In this document: positions 1-11,012 of the stretch, in pieces
Position numbering within the stretch: the first letter of the stretch is position 1
How the letters are laid out: each line of letters starts with the position of its first letter
The notes under the pieces: generated by a model
The model's input: only the letters and a program-made list of their open reading frames with translations
What the model was told of the DNA's origin: nothing
The model's database searches: none
From: Saccharomycopsis crataegensis
Taxonomy: Eukaryota > Ascomycota > Saccharomycetes > Ascoideales > Saccharomycopsidaceae
Reading direction: 5' to 3'
Length of the DNA stretch: 64,000 nt
Assembly (NCBI RefSeq): GCF_037102585.1
Contig: NW_027043820.1
Location: 1,646,501 to 1,710,500, forward strand
Translations under genes and position numbers: made by a program

Positions 1-99
1 AGAAGTCGCCAGCAACGTGATTTATGGGCGTTGAATATTTTAAATGAAATTGGAAGATTTGACCTTGGAAGAGGTGAAGAAGAATTTCACGTTGTTTGA
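1..99 (+). CDS. 3' end of an unidentified protein gene (partial)
   Basis: Frame 1 is open from the first base of the window to a TGA at 97-99, giving 32 C-terminal codons. The peptide includes DLWALNILNEIGRFDLGRG and ends in FHVV. Its composition (amphipathic Leu/Ile plus charged residues, no low complexity) looks like a real protein end. The start and most of the gene lie to the left of the window. I do not recognise the family and give no function. A chance open frame of 32 codons cannot be ruled out. Confidence 0.45.
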   Translation, partial: RSRQQRDLWALNILNEIGRFDLGRGEEEFHVV

Positions 100-380
100 T
101 GTTCCTACTATATTTATATGGCGATATCACTATTGTTATATCATGACATCATTGTAATATAAGCTTGGCCTCATGTTAATCGACGGATTGAGAGTCTGGT
201 ATCATAACTCGATCCACTAAATGGTTGTATCGAATGAAATGAAATAAAATGTTAAAGTATATATAAATAATGTGTAAAGGCTTAAGCGTGTCTTCTAAAA
301 TAAGAATAATAAAATGGAAAAAAAAAAACGAGAAGATTGAACTACTTAAAAAGAGCGAACTATTGGATAGCTCTAGAAAA

Positions 381-438
381 TAATAGAAGATAATAGAAGA
401 TAATAGAAGATAATAGAAGATAATAGAAGATAATAGAA
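381..438. repeat. Tandem decanucleotide array
   Basis: TAATAGAAGA is repeated five times in perfect register from 381 to 430, followed by a partial copy. This is a simple tandem repeat and gives the region a misleading minus-strand open frame. Confidence 0.9.
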
Positions 439-589
439 TGCAATAAAATATCCTAGCATATTCAAGAAACCTCAAAAGGGAATTCTTCGAAATACTAAAA
501 TGCTCTAAGAAAGATTATTGATAGACTTAATGCATGGTGTTTTTGTGGCCCTCGTACATTTGAAACGTATAAGGTGTTTGATTATTTCG

Positions 590-756
590 GGTGCACCATT
601 TGGTGTTATCATGTCGACTGAACGCTGCAGAAACAAAAACTACTAGAAGTGGTGCTTGGGTTGACGATGTTAAAACGTACAATATTACTGTCAGATTATT
701 CAGTATCTTGGTTAATTATTGGGTCACAGAGTAACCTACTAGATTCCGGAAATTAA

Positions 757-804
<48 letters not shown>

Positions 805-1276
805 GATGAAATGGTTGGCTCTTACGATCAAGAAATCAGTTTCTTATGATGATCCACACAATGATGAAATAGAAACTATGAGAGAAGGTAAAAAGGCCAT
901 ATAAGGAAGGATCCATGTTGATATTACCTTCTTCTGATACCCAAACGATTTTGATGGCGGTCATGGTTAAGGAAACGCATGTTAAAGTTGTGATCCCGAT
1001 ATGCGGAGATATCTTTTTGTTATTAGGCTTTACATTTTATTTTCTTTGCATGTGTTGATGTTATTAACCTTCTCAAAAATAATTGATAAGGGATTTCTGA
1101 AGTACAAAAATTCCAATATTGGTGGTGCTCATGACAACAATGCTGTGAAAATAAAGGCCAGACGCTTTGAGAGAGATATAGTTTGTTTTTTATTAGTCGA
1201 AGGCTTTAAGAAGCAGTTTAACATCATCAGGGAAAATCGAAAAAAGAACTTGTCTTTCAATATTCGTACGTGGTAA
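590..1276 (+). pseudogene. Possible remnant of an unidentified coding region
   Basis: Several open stretches in different frames follow each other, each with ordinary residue composition: one before 730 (with NITVRLFSILVNYW), an acidic one after the GAT array (with EDEMVGSYDQEISF), one at about 911-1056, and a 91-codon frame with an ATG at 1001-1276. No single frame spans the region and I see no convincing donor or branch sites joining them. This may be a decayed gene, or chance. The family is not recognised. Confidence 0.2.
757..801. repeat. (GAT)15 microsatellite
   Basis: Fifteen perfect GAT units, followed by GAA GAT GAA. In one frame it would encode an Asp run, as acidic tails often do. 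Confidence 0.95.
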
Positions 1277-1762
1277 ATGGTGCAGGTATCGGATTGTGAT
1301 ACATTTTTATTAAAGAAGATAGCTGAAAACTATCAACATTCTTTTTGTTTTTACTTGCGTTATGGGATTGGGAGAAAACCAATAGCATTAATAGTAATAT
1401 TACAAAGTTTAAATATGTGGTGATATTAAAAAGATAAATAATATTAATAATACAAAGATAAATAAAAGTAAAGTCTTACAAGGTTTCTACTAATATAACT
1501 CTAGTAGTGTACCACATCAACATTAACTTTTGTGTCGGAAAAATAAAACACACGACGTTTAAACAAATTTAAAAAAGCAATAATCCCCCGAAATAATAAC
1601 ACAAAATCAAATAAGAATCAACAAGTAATGACAAAAATAGATGAGAAAAATAATAAATACAAAGAAAGAGGAAAATGTGAAGAAATTTATGATAAGGAAA
1701 AAAAAAAAAAAAAAAAAATTGCGTAGAACGTCGCTTCAAAAAGTAACAATTGAAGTTCTAAA

Positions 1763-4700
1763 TTATTCATCATCAGCATCTGAGATATTGTGATTTTTAC
1801 CATTCAGAGAAAAAGTGTTCCATTTACTGTATCTCAAGTAGCCGGCATCGTCATCATTAAGGCTTTCCCACTCTTTATCAATTCCTTGAAATAGTATACT
1901 CCACCGTGGAGTTGGCGATTTCGATCCTTGAGGATACTGTCTCTTTGGAGTACTAAGCGGTTCGTTAGACTCAACATTATTGAAAGTTCCCATTTGCGGA
2001 CTGCCGATCTCTGAGCCACTGCTGATGTCATCAATTCTTCGTGAAGCACTGGAATTCTCATTCATTGGCTCGTCGATTAATACAGTAGTTATTTCTTCTT
2101 CGAGGTCAATTGCGTCTAGCAATTTTCCTGGGGTTTCAGATTCATTTCGGTTTGGATTTTCTGGAGTGCTTGGAACACCTGGTGCTTCACCTTCACGATT
2201 CATTGATTCAAGTAGTTCTTGCTGACGTAATTCAAGTAGCTGGTCCTTGGTACTATCATCAGAATCAACCCCATTATCTGATCCACTATCCGAATTATCG
2301 CTTTCAAAGTACTGGTCCAGGTCTTCCAAATCATGACGATAATTTTGATTTCCATTCACTGCCGTTGATACATTTCTTTGGCCAGCCATTTGTTGTGGTT
2401 GGTATTTTTCAAGTAATCTATCATCTTTGAAAACCCCTTCTTGTTTTAAACGGAGGAGTTGTTCTTTGGTGCTATCATCGCTGTCATAATCCCCATCAGA
2501 ATCATCACTTCCTTCACTTTCTTCATAGTGCTGCTCGTCATCATCACTGTTTTGTGAGGTTTGCTTGATCAACAAATTTCTTCCATTATCTTTCACTGTA
2601 AGTTGTTTCATCTGAGTAACAAGCAATGCCTCATCCTGTGTTTTCTTACGGGAAATTTCCGCAGAATCAAGCTTGGTAGTTTCAAGCTCGTCAATATCAT
2701 GGTGTGCACCATTATCATCATCACTTAAATCATAATCAGAATTATCATCATCATCATCATCATCACCACTGTCATCATCAAAGGTAATATAGAAAGCGCT
2801 ACAAATCGCTTCCATCAAATTATCCCAAATAGGCACATTAACCACATTATTCCCAAGTTTCACATTATTCATCACCGAGTTCGCTCCAACCTTCACCCCA
2901 ACTTGAATTAATGCCTTCTGGGCCCCAAGAAAATTCCAACTAGGAACGATGGTCATTTCGGAGTTTGCAGATAATAAAAGAGCTCCGACATCATGGGCAT
3001 TTTCAGTTTCAGGTCGACCAGCTAACAATCGTCTGATACATTCCTGTAAATCAAATGGAGTACCACTATGAATATCCTTGCCGAGTGGGCATTTATTCAA
3101 GCCAATAGGATTTTCATTAGTGAAAGTTGTGTCCATGATTTTTCTGCTGAAATTTCCCGTGGTACCAATAACTTTCACGTCAGCAATTTTAAATAGCAAA
3201 GTACGGAAAATATTCATCAATATCCCTTGCTGTACGGCGTTCAAAGGCTTTTCATAATTGACAATGGCCACAATGGTTTTAGGTTGACTGTAGATCTGAC
3301 TATTTCTCATACTAAGCCGTCCCATAGTTACCGTCAGTGCGCGATTGGTGATCGGGGTGCCCAATGCATTAAATGATTGCCTATTATCCAAAGTGGTTTG
3401 TGATCCCATTTTATACTGGAAAACAGAATGACTATTGTTTAAATTGAATTGATCGAGAGAAGAATATGTGACACCACCATCATTCTTATTGGAGTCATGA
3501 ATAGTCAACCGTTTATTAATAGTATCCTTCTCTTTACCGAAGGTATTTTCAATAGGCGACGCAAAATCATATCTGGAGTCAGCAATAGAATTCAAAGTAC
3601 AAGTAAACAACAGAGATGGGAAATCACAATCTGGATCGAAAAATGCCGCTGCCCATTTTTGAATAATGTCATTCCTAGTTTCATCAACCGAAATGTACAC
3701 TTCTTTTATATTCCGTGATCTATTGAAATTAGTGTTAGAGTTCGAATAATCTAGTTTGATTATTGAAGTGGAGCTGATTTCAACATTTGGAGTTTTGGAA
3801 CTCAACGACAATCTTAACAGGATAACACTTTTATAATTTGGATCGATTAATAATAATCGATGCTCGAACAAAAAAACAATCTTTTCAACAAACAGACTAG
3901 ATTCCATTGTATTCACCGAGATCAATAACTGATCCACAAGACGCAAAGCTCCAAAAGCTTCCAAGATTTTTTCATCCAAAACCCGTTCGTTGTTCTTGTT
4001 TCGTAGTTTCGTCATCAAATGATTAACGAATTTTTCACGTAACACACTAGTCATCTCTGCTTGCTCTCCAGAGCTGGGTTGAGAATAAGTGTTTGTAGTT
4101 GACACAGAATAACTAGAACTCATGGAGTTCAGACGAGAAATAATATCTATATCATCGTTATCATTGGCCCTGTCACGGTCATCCAAAATGGAATCCACTG
4201 GCGATGAAAATCCTGTTACTGATGACACTATTGATGCAACCGTATTGCGTTTGATCCTGTTTGCCAATGGCGATGTTGGATCCAAATCTTCCAGATTTGA
4301 TGATTGGTGGGGGGTAGATTGATTAACAATTTTGAAACTTAGATCATGTCTGCTTCTTTTGCTTGCAATTCCTTCGCCAGACGCAGTGACTTCTCGACCC
4401 AAGTTCCTGTTCAGATTAGGAATATCGAGCGACAAATTGACGGGTTTTGGTGATCCATCGGCAACATTTTTATTGACACCAAGAAGCATTGATCCCTCAT
4501 AAGGTAGAGTATTTTTTTTGGATGGTGATTGCAAGTAACCATTATTGCTGCCTCCATTGAGTGCTGCCTTGGTAAGTTTTCTATATCGAGCCTCGGCATT
4601 TACTGGTGGTGATGGGGCCTGGCGCCTCACTTGGAATTGAGGGTGTTTTCTATTTGGAACCGGACTAACATTACGCATCATGAGCTCATATGGACCAGTG

Positions 4701-6715
4701 TTCAGAGAATTGAAACCTTGGTGTGTTCTGCCTCCACCACCAGAATTATTAGCATTAAATTGAGTATTTCTGGTGGTGCGATCCGGAGTATTATTAATGT
4801 TGGGAAGGTTTGGGTTATTATTATTATTAGACTTTGGATTGTTGTTAGTACGTTCAGTGTTATTATCGATCCCTGGACTCTTGGTTTTTTGCAAACTCGA
4901 TAATGTATCTGAACTAGAGTTCATGGTCATTGGCGATGGCATGCTATTAGTTGAAATAGAAATAGAACCAGGAATAATGGAATTCCTCTTGCTTGGAGTC
5001 TCAGAAGCTTTGAAACCAGGAACTTGCTTTGGACTGCTGGAATTTATGAGAGGACTTGCCAGTAACACTTTAGCCTTTTCAATAGAGTTGCTGTTATGTT
5101 CGGCATGTTTTTTCTTTTTTGAATGTAATGTATTCTTAATGTATGGATTGTTGGCAAACGCTTCAGGATTCATGCTTGGACTAGTACTTACCGGGGTCAT
5201 AGCGGGACTGAGACCACGATAGCTATTGACTTGGCTACTTGGACTATTAATATTTTGATATGGATTGTGTGAACCGCCGCCATTAAGGTTTGTATTGATA
5301 ACGGGTCTCTGTTTTTGAGGCTTTGGTGATGCGCTAGTTGATATCACTAGATGAGGTTTAGATTCTTTATGATTCATTAATGGGAAGCTTTTTATCAACA
5401 CCGGTTTTGGTTCGTAAGTAATGTATTCGGTGATGAACTCATCAATCAACCCTGGACTCTTGGGAATGGCACGGATATTCTGTTCGCATTGGAAGCAAAT
5501 TGGGAATGCCTTTTCTGTTAATGACGCTTTATTATAATTCAATGAGAGTGAAGATTTAGTGCTATCTGTCAGGCTTTTTTCTTTTTCAAATTGAATCAGG
5601 GATCTCAAACAATCTTCATGACAAAAGCAATTGCATCGAAGCTCGATAATCTTTTCGATTTTGTCAGTGGTTTGCAAAACCGTTTCCAATTTCTCGTCAC
5701 AAAAAATACAATTTTTGTCTCGAAGATTCAACCTATGCAGGTATTTTTGCGATAGCTGCTGCTGCCCTGATTGTTGTTGAGGAAACCTTCTGCTATTTGG
5801 GGTCAAACTGCCGGCTTGCAGCTTGTTATTTAAAGTATGGTATAGCTGTGAATGAGACAGGCTAGAGATGTTGGTATTGCCATTACTATAGTGTGAGCAA
5901 TTTGACATGGATGTCTTATTTTTCAATTGGGGAGGCAATTCTCTAGGAGGCGCAGTTGTGACGCTTGGAGACATTGATCGCTTATATTCATCTTTTCTCA
6001 TTTTTTTAGGTAAAATGCCGCTAAAACTTGAAGAACTGCTTTTTTTGGTGATGATCGGTGATTTCATCATTTGTGAGATTGGGCTTTTACTGAACCCTTG
6101 ATCAAAAGGCGACTGAATGGGACGATAATCTTTTTCATTGAAATAGGTTGCAGATTTTGGAGTGCTCAAAGGTGACAGAGCGATGGTGGGATTGTTACCG
6201 GACGCTCCATTAGTTATTGTTCCAGCACTGGCACTTCTTGCCGCTCCCCCCGACTTGAAATATATTCTTGATGCTTCATAGTTTGAAATGGGAGACGCTG
6301 CTATTCCGCCAGGACCACTTGAGCTATGGTTGTTCATGGCGGTTCCCAGAACATTACGAGATTTCCGGTGTTGCTGAATCGGAGAGCTGATGTTGGGTGA
6401 AGTTATAGGGTTGGTGGCGGTTCTGGGCGATAAAGCGGTGATATTTTCACTGGAGCTGATTGAGTGAGAAGACGAGTGTGAAGAAGCCGTAATGGTAGTA
6501 GCGTTATCGCGGGAGATCGATTGTTTCTTGATTCTCCATTTGAGAGGCGACGACACGGATGGTCCACTATTCGAATGTTGTATCTGAGGCGAGTCCTGTG
6601 GATAATTGTTTTTGCTGATCTTTATCGATAGAGGAGTGCTAGGACCACTTGGATCATGGGCCGGAGCAGTATTGAAACGTTTGAGAAGAGGCGCTGGAAG
6701 AGACGAGGAAGACAT
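1763..6715 (-). CDS. Ste5/Far1-family pheromone-pathway scaffold
   Basis: A 1650-residue protein from an ATG at 6715. The N-terminus (about 1-330) is Ser/Pro-rich with many SP sites, plausible CDK/MAPK targets. A RING-H2-like domain lies near 334-410: CIFC, then RCNCFCHEDCL, then CFQC. A PH-like segment is near 937-1025, and a VWA-like domain near 1145-1310 starts with TIVAIVNYEKPLNAVQQGI. RING, PH and VWA in this order is the layout of Ste5 and Far1, which bind Gbeta-gamma and organise the mating MAPK cascade or Cdc24 and CDK inhibition. S. cerevisiae Ste5 and Far1 are only about 830-920 residues; here the extra length is a disordered middle and a 340-residue acidic tail with two copies of a DSTK-[ED]-QLL-x-L motif (near 1410 and 1483). 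I cannot tell Ste5 from Far1 by eye. Confidence 0.75.
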   Translation of the reverse strand: MSSSSLPAPLLKRFNTAPAHDPSGPSTPLSIKISKNNYPQDSPQIQHSNSGPSVSSPLKWRIKKQSISRDNATTITASSHSSSHSISSSENITALSPRTATNPITSPNISSPIQQHRKSRNVLGTAMNNHSSSGPGGIAASPISNYEASRIYFKSGGAARSASAGTITNGASGNNPTIALSPLSTPKSATYFNEKDYRPIQSPFDQGFSKSPISQMMKSPIITKKSSSSSFSGILPKKMRKDEYKRSMSPSVTTAPPRELPPQLKNKTSMSNCSHYSNGNTNISSLSHSQLYHTLNNKLQAGSLTPNSRRFPQQQSGQQQLSQKYLHRLNLRDKNCIFCDEKLETVLQTTDKIEKIIELRCNCFCHEDCLRSLIQFEKEKSLTDSTKSSLSLNYNKASLTEKAFPICFQCEQNIRAIPKSPGLIDEFITEYITYEPKPVLIKSFPLMNHKESKPHLVISTSASPKPQKQRPVINTNLNGGGSHNPYQNINSPSSQVNSYRGLSPAMTPVSTSPSMNPEAFANNPYIKNTLHSKKKKHAEHNSNSIEKAKVLLASPLINSSSPKQVPGFKASETPSKRNSIIPGSISISTNSMPSPMTMNSSSDTLSSLQKTKSPGIDNNTERTNNNPKSNNNNNPNLPNINNTPDRTTRNTQFNANNSGGGGRTHQGFNSLNTGPYELMMRNVSPVPNRKHPQFQVRRQAPSPPVNAEARYRKLTKAALNGGSNNGYLQSPSKKNTLPYEGSMLLGVNKNVADGSPKPVNLSLDIPNLNRNLGREVTASGEGIASKRSRHDLSFKIVNQSTPHQSSNLEDLDPTSPLANRIKRNTVASIVSSVTGFSSPVDSILDDRDRANDNDDIDIISRLNSMSSSYSVSTTNTYSQPSSGEQAEMTSVLREKFVNHLMTKLRNKNNERVLDEKILEAFGALRLVDQLLISVNTMESSLFVEKIVFLFEHRLLLIDPNYKSVILLRLSLSSKTPNVEISSTSIIKLDYSNSNTNFNRSRNIKEVYISVDETRNDIIQKWAAAFFDPDCDFPSLLFTCTLNSIADSRYDFASPIENTFGKEKDTINKRLTIHDSNKNDGGVTYSSLDQFNLNNSHSVFQYKMGSQTTLDNRQSFNALGTPITNRALTVTMGRLSMRNSQIYSQPKTIVAIVNYEKPLNAVQQGILMNIFRTLLFKIADVKVIGTTGNFSRKIMDTTFTNENPIGLNKCPLGKDIHSGTPFDLQECIRRLLAGRPETENAHDVGALLLSANSEMTIVPSWNFLGAQKALIQVGVKVGANSVMNNVKLGNNVVNVPIWDNLMEAICSAFYITFDDDSGDDDDDDDNSDYDLSDDDNGAHHDIDELETTKLDSAEISRKKTQDEALLVTQMKQLTVKDNGRNLLIKQTSQNSDDDEQHYEESEGSDDSDGDYDSDDSTKEQLLRLKQEGVFKDDRLLEKYQPQQMAGQRNVSTAVNGNQNYRHDLEDLDQYFESDNSDSGSDNGVDSDDSTKDQLLELRQQELLESMNREGEAPGVPSTPENPNRNESETPGKLLDAIDLEEEITTVLIDEPMNENSSASRRIDDISSGSEIGSPQMGTFNNVESNEPLSTPKRQYPQGSKSPTPRWSILFQGIDKEWESLNDDDAGYLRYSKWNTFSLNGKNHNISDADDE

Positions 6716-7476
6716 TGGATATTGTTATGTATATATATGTATATATATACATATATATATATTTAACCTCGCGGTGGAAATTGTTGAGTAGAGAAACACC
6801 TAAAGATGGTATATTCCTCACCGTACGCCTTCAGTATCAGGAACTAGCACGGTATATTATAGATATCACACTTCTCCTTGATCGAAAGGCACCCCTGGAA
6901 ACGGCTTTCGAGGGTTTTGCAATGTAATGCGATCTTTTCAACCGTTTTTTTTTTCTGTTTTTTGTGTGTGTGTGTGTTTCCGAGATCTCGGCTAACTTTT
7001 TTTTTTTTTTTTTTTAAGGATTGTTGATCTCTGTTAAAAATAATCAAAACAAAAGGGTCTCAAGGAGGAATTGAAAATAATGATGGAGGTTGGTGGTCCT
7101 TGTATGCTACCTGTCATTTCATTTCTCTTTTTTTTTATTTTTTTTTTTTTCTTCTTCGGCTCTCAAATCTTCTTACAAGAAGCAGTTTCTGGCTCGTCAC
7201 ACGTTTCTTGTGCATACACACAACATGAGGATATTCAAAACCAGTCTAGTGAAGTGGAAATTTGCAAAAAAAAAAGTTGAAAAAAAAAAAATAAACAACT
7301 TGTGACAGACACACTTCTTGGAGAATCCAAATTATTCTTACAAGATAATTTAACAATGACTCAATACGCATTAAAGATTAGTAGACCATTTAGTATCACT
7401 AAAAAACGTTTGCTTCAGCAGACTATATCGCCAATATTCATAGACATATATATATAACTAAATTAAGAAAATACAT
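6716..7476. other. Intergenic: promoter of the scaffold gene and 3' flank of PDA1
   Basis: The 760 bp between two minus-strand genes hold an alternating TA stretch (about 6728-6761), a short TG run (about 6964-6977) and long T runs near 7000 and 7140. I looked for an exact Ste12 element (TGAAACA) on both strands and found only one-mismatch forms. No gene is supported. Confidence 0.5.
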
Positions 7477-8694
7477 TTACTCGACTCTAACGTCATGCAA
7501 GAAACCCTTCTTGTTGAAATCCCAAGTGTCATCGGAAAGTCTACCTCTCAAAGTTGGAACTTCGGAACCTGGAACGTAAACGTCTTCGAACAAAATGTCC
7601 ATCTTGGCTTCTGGAGCTGGAGAAGCTTCGGCTTCAGCACATTGTTCATCGACATACTTTCTGGCAGCCTTGTCCCAAGACTTGATTTCTTCTTCGGTAG
7701 CAATGTTTTGTTCCAACAAGTGTTGTTTCAAACCGCTAATTGGGTCATTTCTGGATCTCATGTGTTGGATTTCTTCTCTGGTTCTGTAAGTGGTACCAGG
7801 GTCAGACATGGAGTGACCACCATATCTGTAAGTTTCGTATTCAAGAACAATTGGACCGTTACCGCTCAAGATCCAGTCCTTGGCGTATTTAGAGGCTTGG
7901 TAAACAGCAAGGGCATCCATACCGTTGACCTTCAAACCTGGGATGTATTGACCTCTCTTGTAGTAGTCGGTCATGGCAGAGGATCTGGCAGCAGCAGTAC
8001 CCATACCATACTTGTTGTTTTCACAACAGAAGACGGCTGGCAAGTTCCACAACTTGGCCATGTTGAAAGCTTCAAAAACTTGACCTTGGTTAGCGGCACC
8101 ATCACCGTACAAGGTGAAGGACACGTTTGGTTCGTTCTTGTATTTGTGGGCAAACGCCAAACCAGCACCCAAAGGAATTTGGGCACCGACGATACCGTTA
8201 CCACCGTAGAAGCCTTTGGCGTACATGTGCATAGAACCACCCTTACCATAAGACACACCAGAACGTCTACCCATCAATTCGGCAAGAACAGCCTTGACAG
8301 AGGCACCACGCATGTAGGTGAAACCGTGACAACGGTAAGAAGTGATGACGGAGTCATTGGTGTTGATGGCGTTTTCGATACCAACGGCAATGGCTTCTTG
8401 ACCGACAGACAAGTGACAGAAACCTCTAATTTTCTTGGCCTTGTAAAGGGCGTCAGAAGCCATTTCCATACGTCTGATGATGATCATGTCCTTGTACATC
8501 TGCAACAAGGTGGACTTGTTGGTTTGGAAAGACAATTCTGGAGCATCAAGGTTGTAAGTTTCAAAAGACGATTCTGGCAAGTCGATGGTGATCAAGTCGT
8601 CGTTTTGGGTTGCTTCAGTAGCCAAAGCTCTAGAGAAGAGCGAGGCTGGTCTGGCAGCACGAATGGCTGATCTTGGGGCAATTTTGCTGAGCAT
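7477..8694 (-). CDS. PDA1: Pyruvate dehydrogenase E1 component, alpha subunit
   Basis: 405 residues, the usual length for mitochondrial E1-alpha. It decarboxylates pyruvate with thiamine diphosphate in the mitochondrial matrix, as an alpha2-beta2 tetramer with Pdb1. The N-terminus is an Arg/Ala-rich, acid-poor presequence (MLSKIAPRSAIRAARPASLF). The body shows SYRCHGFTYMRG, the TPP motif GDGAANQG...CCENN (about 195-226), and the conserved phosphorylation-loop sequence YRYGGHSMSDPGTTYR. The stop follows HDVRVE. Codon use is strongly biased (AAG, TTG, GGT, CCA), unlike its neighbours, which suggests high expression. No intron is seen. Confidence 0.97.
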   Translation of the reverse strand: MLSKIAPRSAIRAARPASLFSRALATEATQNDDLITIDLPESSFETYNLDAPELSFQTNKSTLLQMYKDMIIIRRMEMASDALYKAKKIRGFCHLSVGQEAIAVGIENAINTNDSVITSYRCHGFTYMRGASVKAVLAELMGRRSGVSYGKGGSMHMYAKGFYGGNGIVGAQIPLGAGLAFAHKYKNEPNVSFTLYGDGAANQGQVFEAFNMAKLWNLPAVFCCENNKYGMGTAAARSSAMTDYYKRGQYIPGLKVNGMDALAVYQASKYAKDWILSGNGPIVLEYETYRYGGHSMSDPGTTYRTREEIQHMRSRNDPISGLKQHLLEQNIATEEEIKSWDKAARKYVDEQCAEAEASPAPEAKMDILFEDVYVPGSEVPTLRGRLSDDTWDFNKKGFLHDVRVE

Positions 8695-11012
8695 TATTGG
8701 TGTGAAAAGAGACGGCTCTTGTAAGGAAGAGAAAACAGCAGGGGAGAAGGGTGCAACATTTTTTTTTTTTTTTTTTTTTCTACAATCCTTAGAGACAGCC
8801 CAAAAAACAAGGGAAAAAAAAAGACATCACCAGACTGACTGAACGAACGAGTTGCCGGTGGGGAGGGGGTGGGTGCTGTGCTGTGCTGTGCATGGCATGT
8901 GACCACGGGGTGCCGCCCGATCAGATCAGGAAGCGAGGGGGTGGTTCAGTAACGTTCCTCAGTGATGTTTGATCTGTTATATTTATATTTATATTTATAT
9001 TTATATATCCAATCCATCCGCCTTTTTTGGCAAATTGTCCAGAACAACAACAGCCTATGGTCAGTTTTTTTCTGATGCTCTGTTATCACCAGTTTACTCT
9101 GTATTTGCTCTCGTAATAACTATGTCTGTGGCCCGCCCCACCTCTCAACTTTCTTCTGATTGTTCATTAGCGGTTGCAATACTATCTGTCCATCGATAGT
9201 CTGAGATTCCTTATCTTGTCTAAATCCTTTCAAGTTTTTTTATTTGAGAAGTGGCTAGTTGGCATGAGACAAGACTTATATTTATTACGCGATTTCCTCT
9301 ATTCGATGCAATAAAATCTTTGGCTTATTTTTCTTGCAGAGAAAATATAACCAAGCGCTGATGTTTACAAGCATCTAAATTTCAAATTACTTTGAAAAAG
9401 AAATCTTGAATATTGTAGCTCTACGTGACCAACCAGCACTTTGCTGCTGGAAGAAACAAAAAGAAGAAAAGAAAAGAAAAAAGGATGAATCAGAATCAGA
9501 ATCCTTCGTTACTTCTCTGATTTATAAAGTATAAAAGTTTAATCATGTACTTTCCTCTGAACTTCAAGGAATCGATGATCGTGCCGTCCAAAGTGGGCTT
9601 GCCACTGTTGGAAACTTGAATAAAACTAGAAAAAAACAAAAACAAACAAGTTTCATATCATCACTGATAAACTGGAATTGGAGAACTCCTCGATACCCTT
9701 TTACCGAGTGATATTGAAGATCAATAAAAATGATTTCTGGAAAACTCCACAATACTAGAAGACAATAAATACTATGAGAAAACAAAGCTTCATGATCTCT
9801 TAAAAGAGAAGTTGAAAAGCAATAAAAAGAAATCAATATTGAAGCATTGAATAGATTTACATTTGATCTTAAAAACATGTTTCTAAGTATTTTAGTATTT
9901 TAATATCACATTGGACTTGACAGACACTCCGTTGTCAGTGTTGTAATTATCGTTATGCGTCTAATGGCGAGTGTAACATGCTCCTTCGGCTTTCAATAAC
10001 TTCTGATAATTTCTATGATGAAAGGGACCCAAAAGAAAGAAAAGAAAGAAAAAAGAAAGAAAAAAATACTCAGTAGTATATTATTGAACGCTTTTTTCAT
10101 ATAATAGAATGGATTTGGATTTGGTATTAGTACACCTCCATATGGACCCATGACAAAAACTATGAATTCTAATGGCATTGAAGAGCAGCAATGATATATA
10201 TCTACTATCTACCCAAAAAAAAAAAAAAAAAAAGGAAATCATACCACAAGAGCACAAAAGGTTATTATCAGGAAGACAGTTATTTTCTTGGATCATGAAT
10301 TGTGAATAGCAATGCATGTTAAAATACTCGGAAACATTGCATCACTTTTCAAAACCTCTATGCTTGATGTGGTTCTTTCTTAATATCACTAATTTTAGTT
10401 AATAATACTTCTTTGGTTCAAAAGTGGCTATTATGTTTTATTCTCTCTAATAGCCTGAATTGCACAGACAGAAACTTTACAGTCCGGATCTTTAATGCTA
10501 CGTGGGATGCTTTTGTGGATCGACCAGTAACATGACTTACCTACTATGTATACTACTACGGACGAGATGTTTTTTCGGGTAAAGATGGGATCAGTGATCA
10601 CTGTTTACAGACGTCACTTTGTGGCATATAGCCATTGTGATGAAATCCCCCCAAGCATCCATCCCTCTGACCTCGTTACACAATAATAATACGATAATAC
10701 GGTACTATCGTGGGGCTGTGCAAGGATAGCCAGGTGCAGCACCCCACAAACCGTGTTACTTTTCTGTTTACTTTTTTTTTTTTTTTTTTTTACCCACAAT
10801 CTTGGGATTGGACCCTGTTTTTTTTTTTTTTTTCTCCCAAATATATATATATATCCTGGGTATTTATTCCCCTTATTTATAACTGAAAATATCCATACAT
10901 TTTTCTGCACAAATCACTTTCCAAGACTTTCCAAGACTCTATACACCACACCACATCATCGTTGGTTATTTTGCTAGTAAAAATCCTGTGAAAAAAATAT
11001 ATCCTATTCGCG
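8695..11012. other. Long intergenic region between divergent PDA1 and VCX1
   Basis: The 2.3 kb contains T/A runs (about 8760-8780, 10206-10222, 10771-10791, 10818-10833) and a repeated TTTATA motif near 8979-9005. A 104-codon minus frame (9564-9878) has no recognisable motifs and I do not accept it. The segments next to each start are presumably promoters. No gene is supported in the middle, although the length leaves room for an untranslated RNA. Confidence 0.45.

Larger units (their letters stand above)
100..1762. other. Gene-poor 1.66 kb region with simple repeats and possible decayed coding sequence
   Basis: This lies between the end of the left partial gene and the stop of the Ste5/Far1-like gene. 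It holds a decanucleotide array (381-438), a GAT array (757-801), an interrupted set of open frames (about 590-1276), and an A run of about 20 near 1699-1718 just downstream of the scaffold gene. No intact gene is supported. Confidence 0.5.

Noticed and set aside
7495-8670. 391-codon plus-strand open frame
   Set aside because: Antisense of PDA1; long because the biased PDA1 codons give few stops on the other strand.
9564-9878. 104-codon minus frame in the PDA1-VCX1 gap
   Set aside because: No motif, Phe/Ser-rich reading of AT-rich DNA, and no supporting context.
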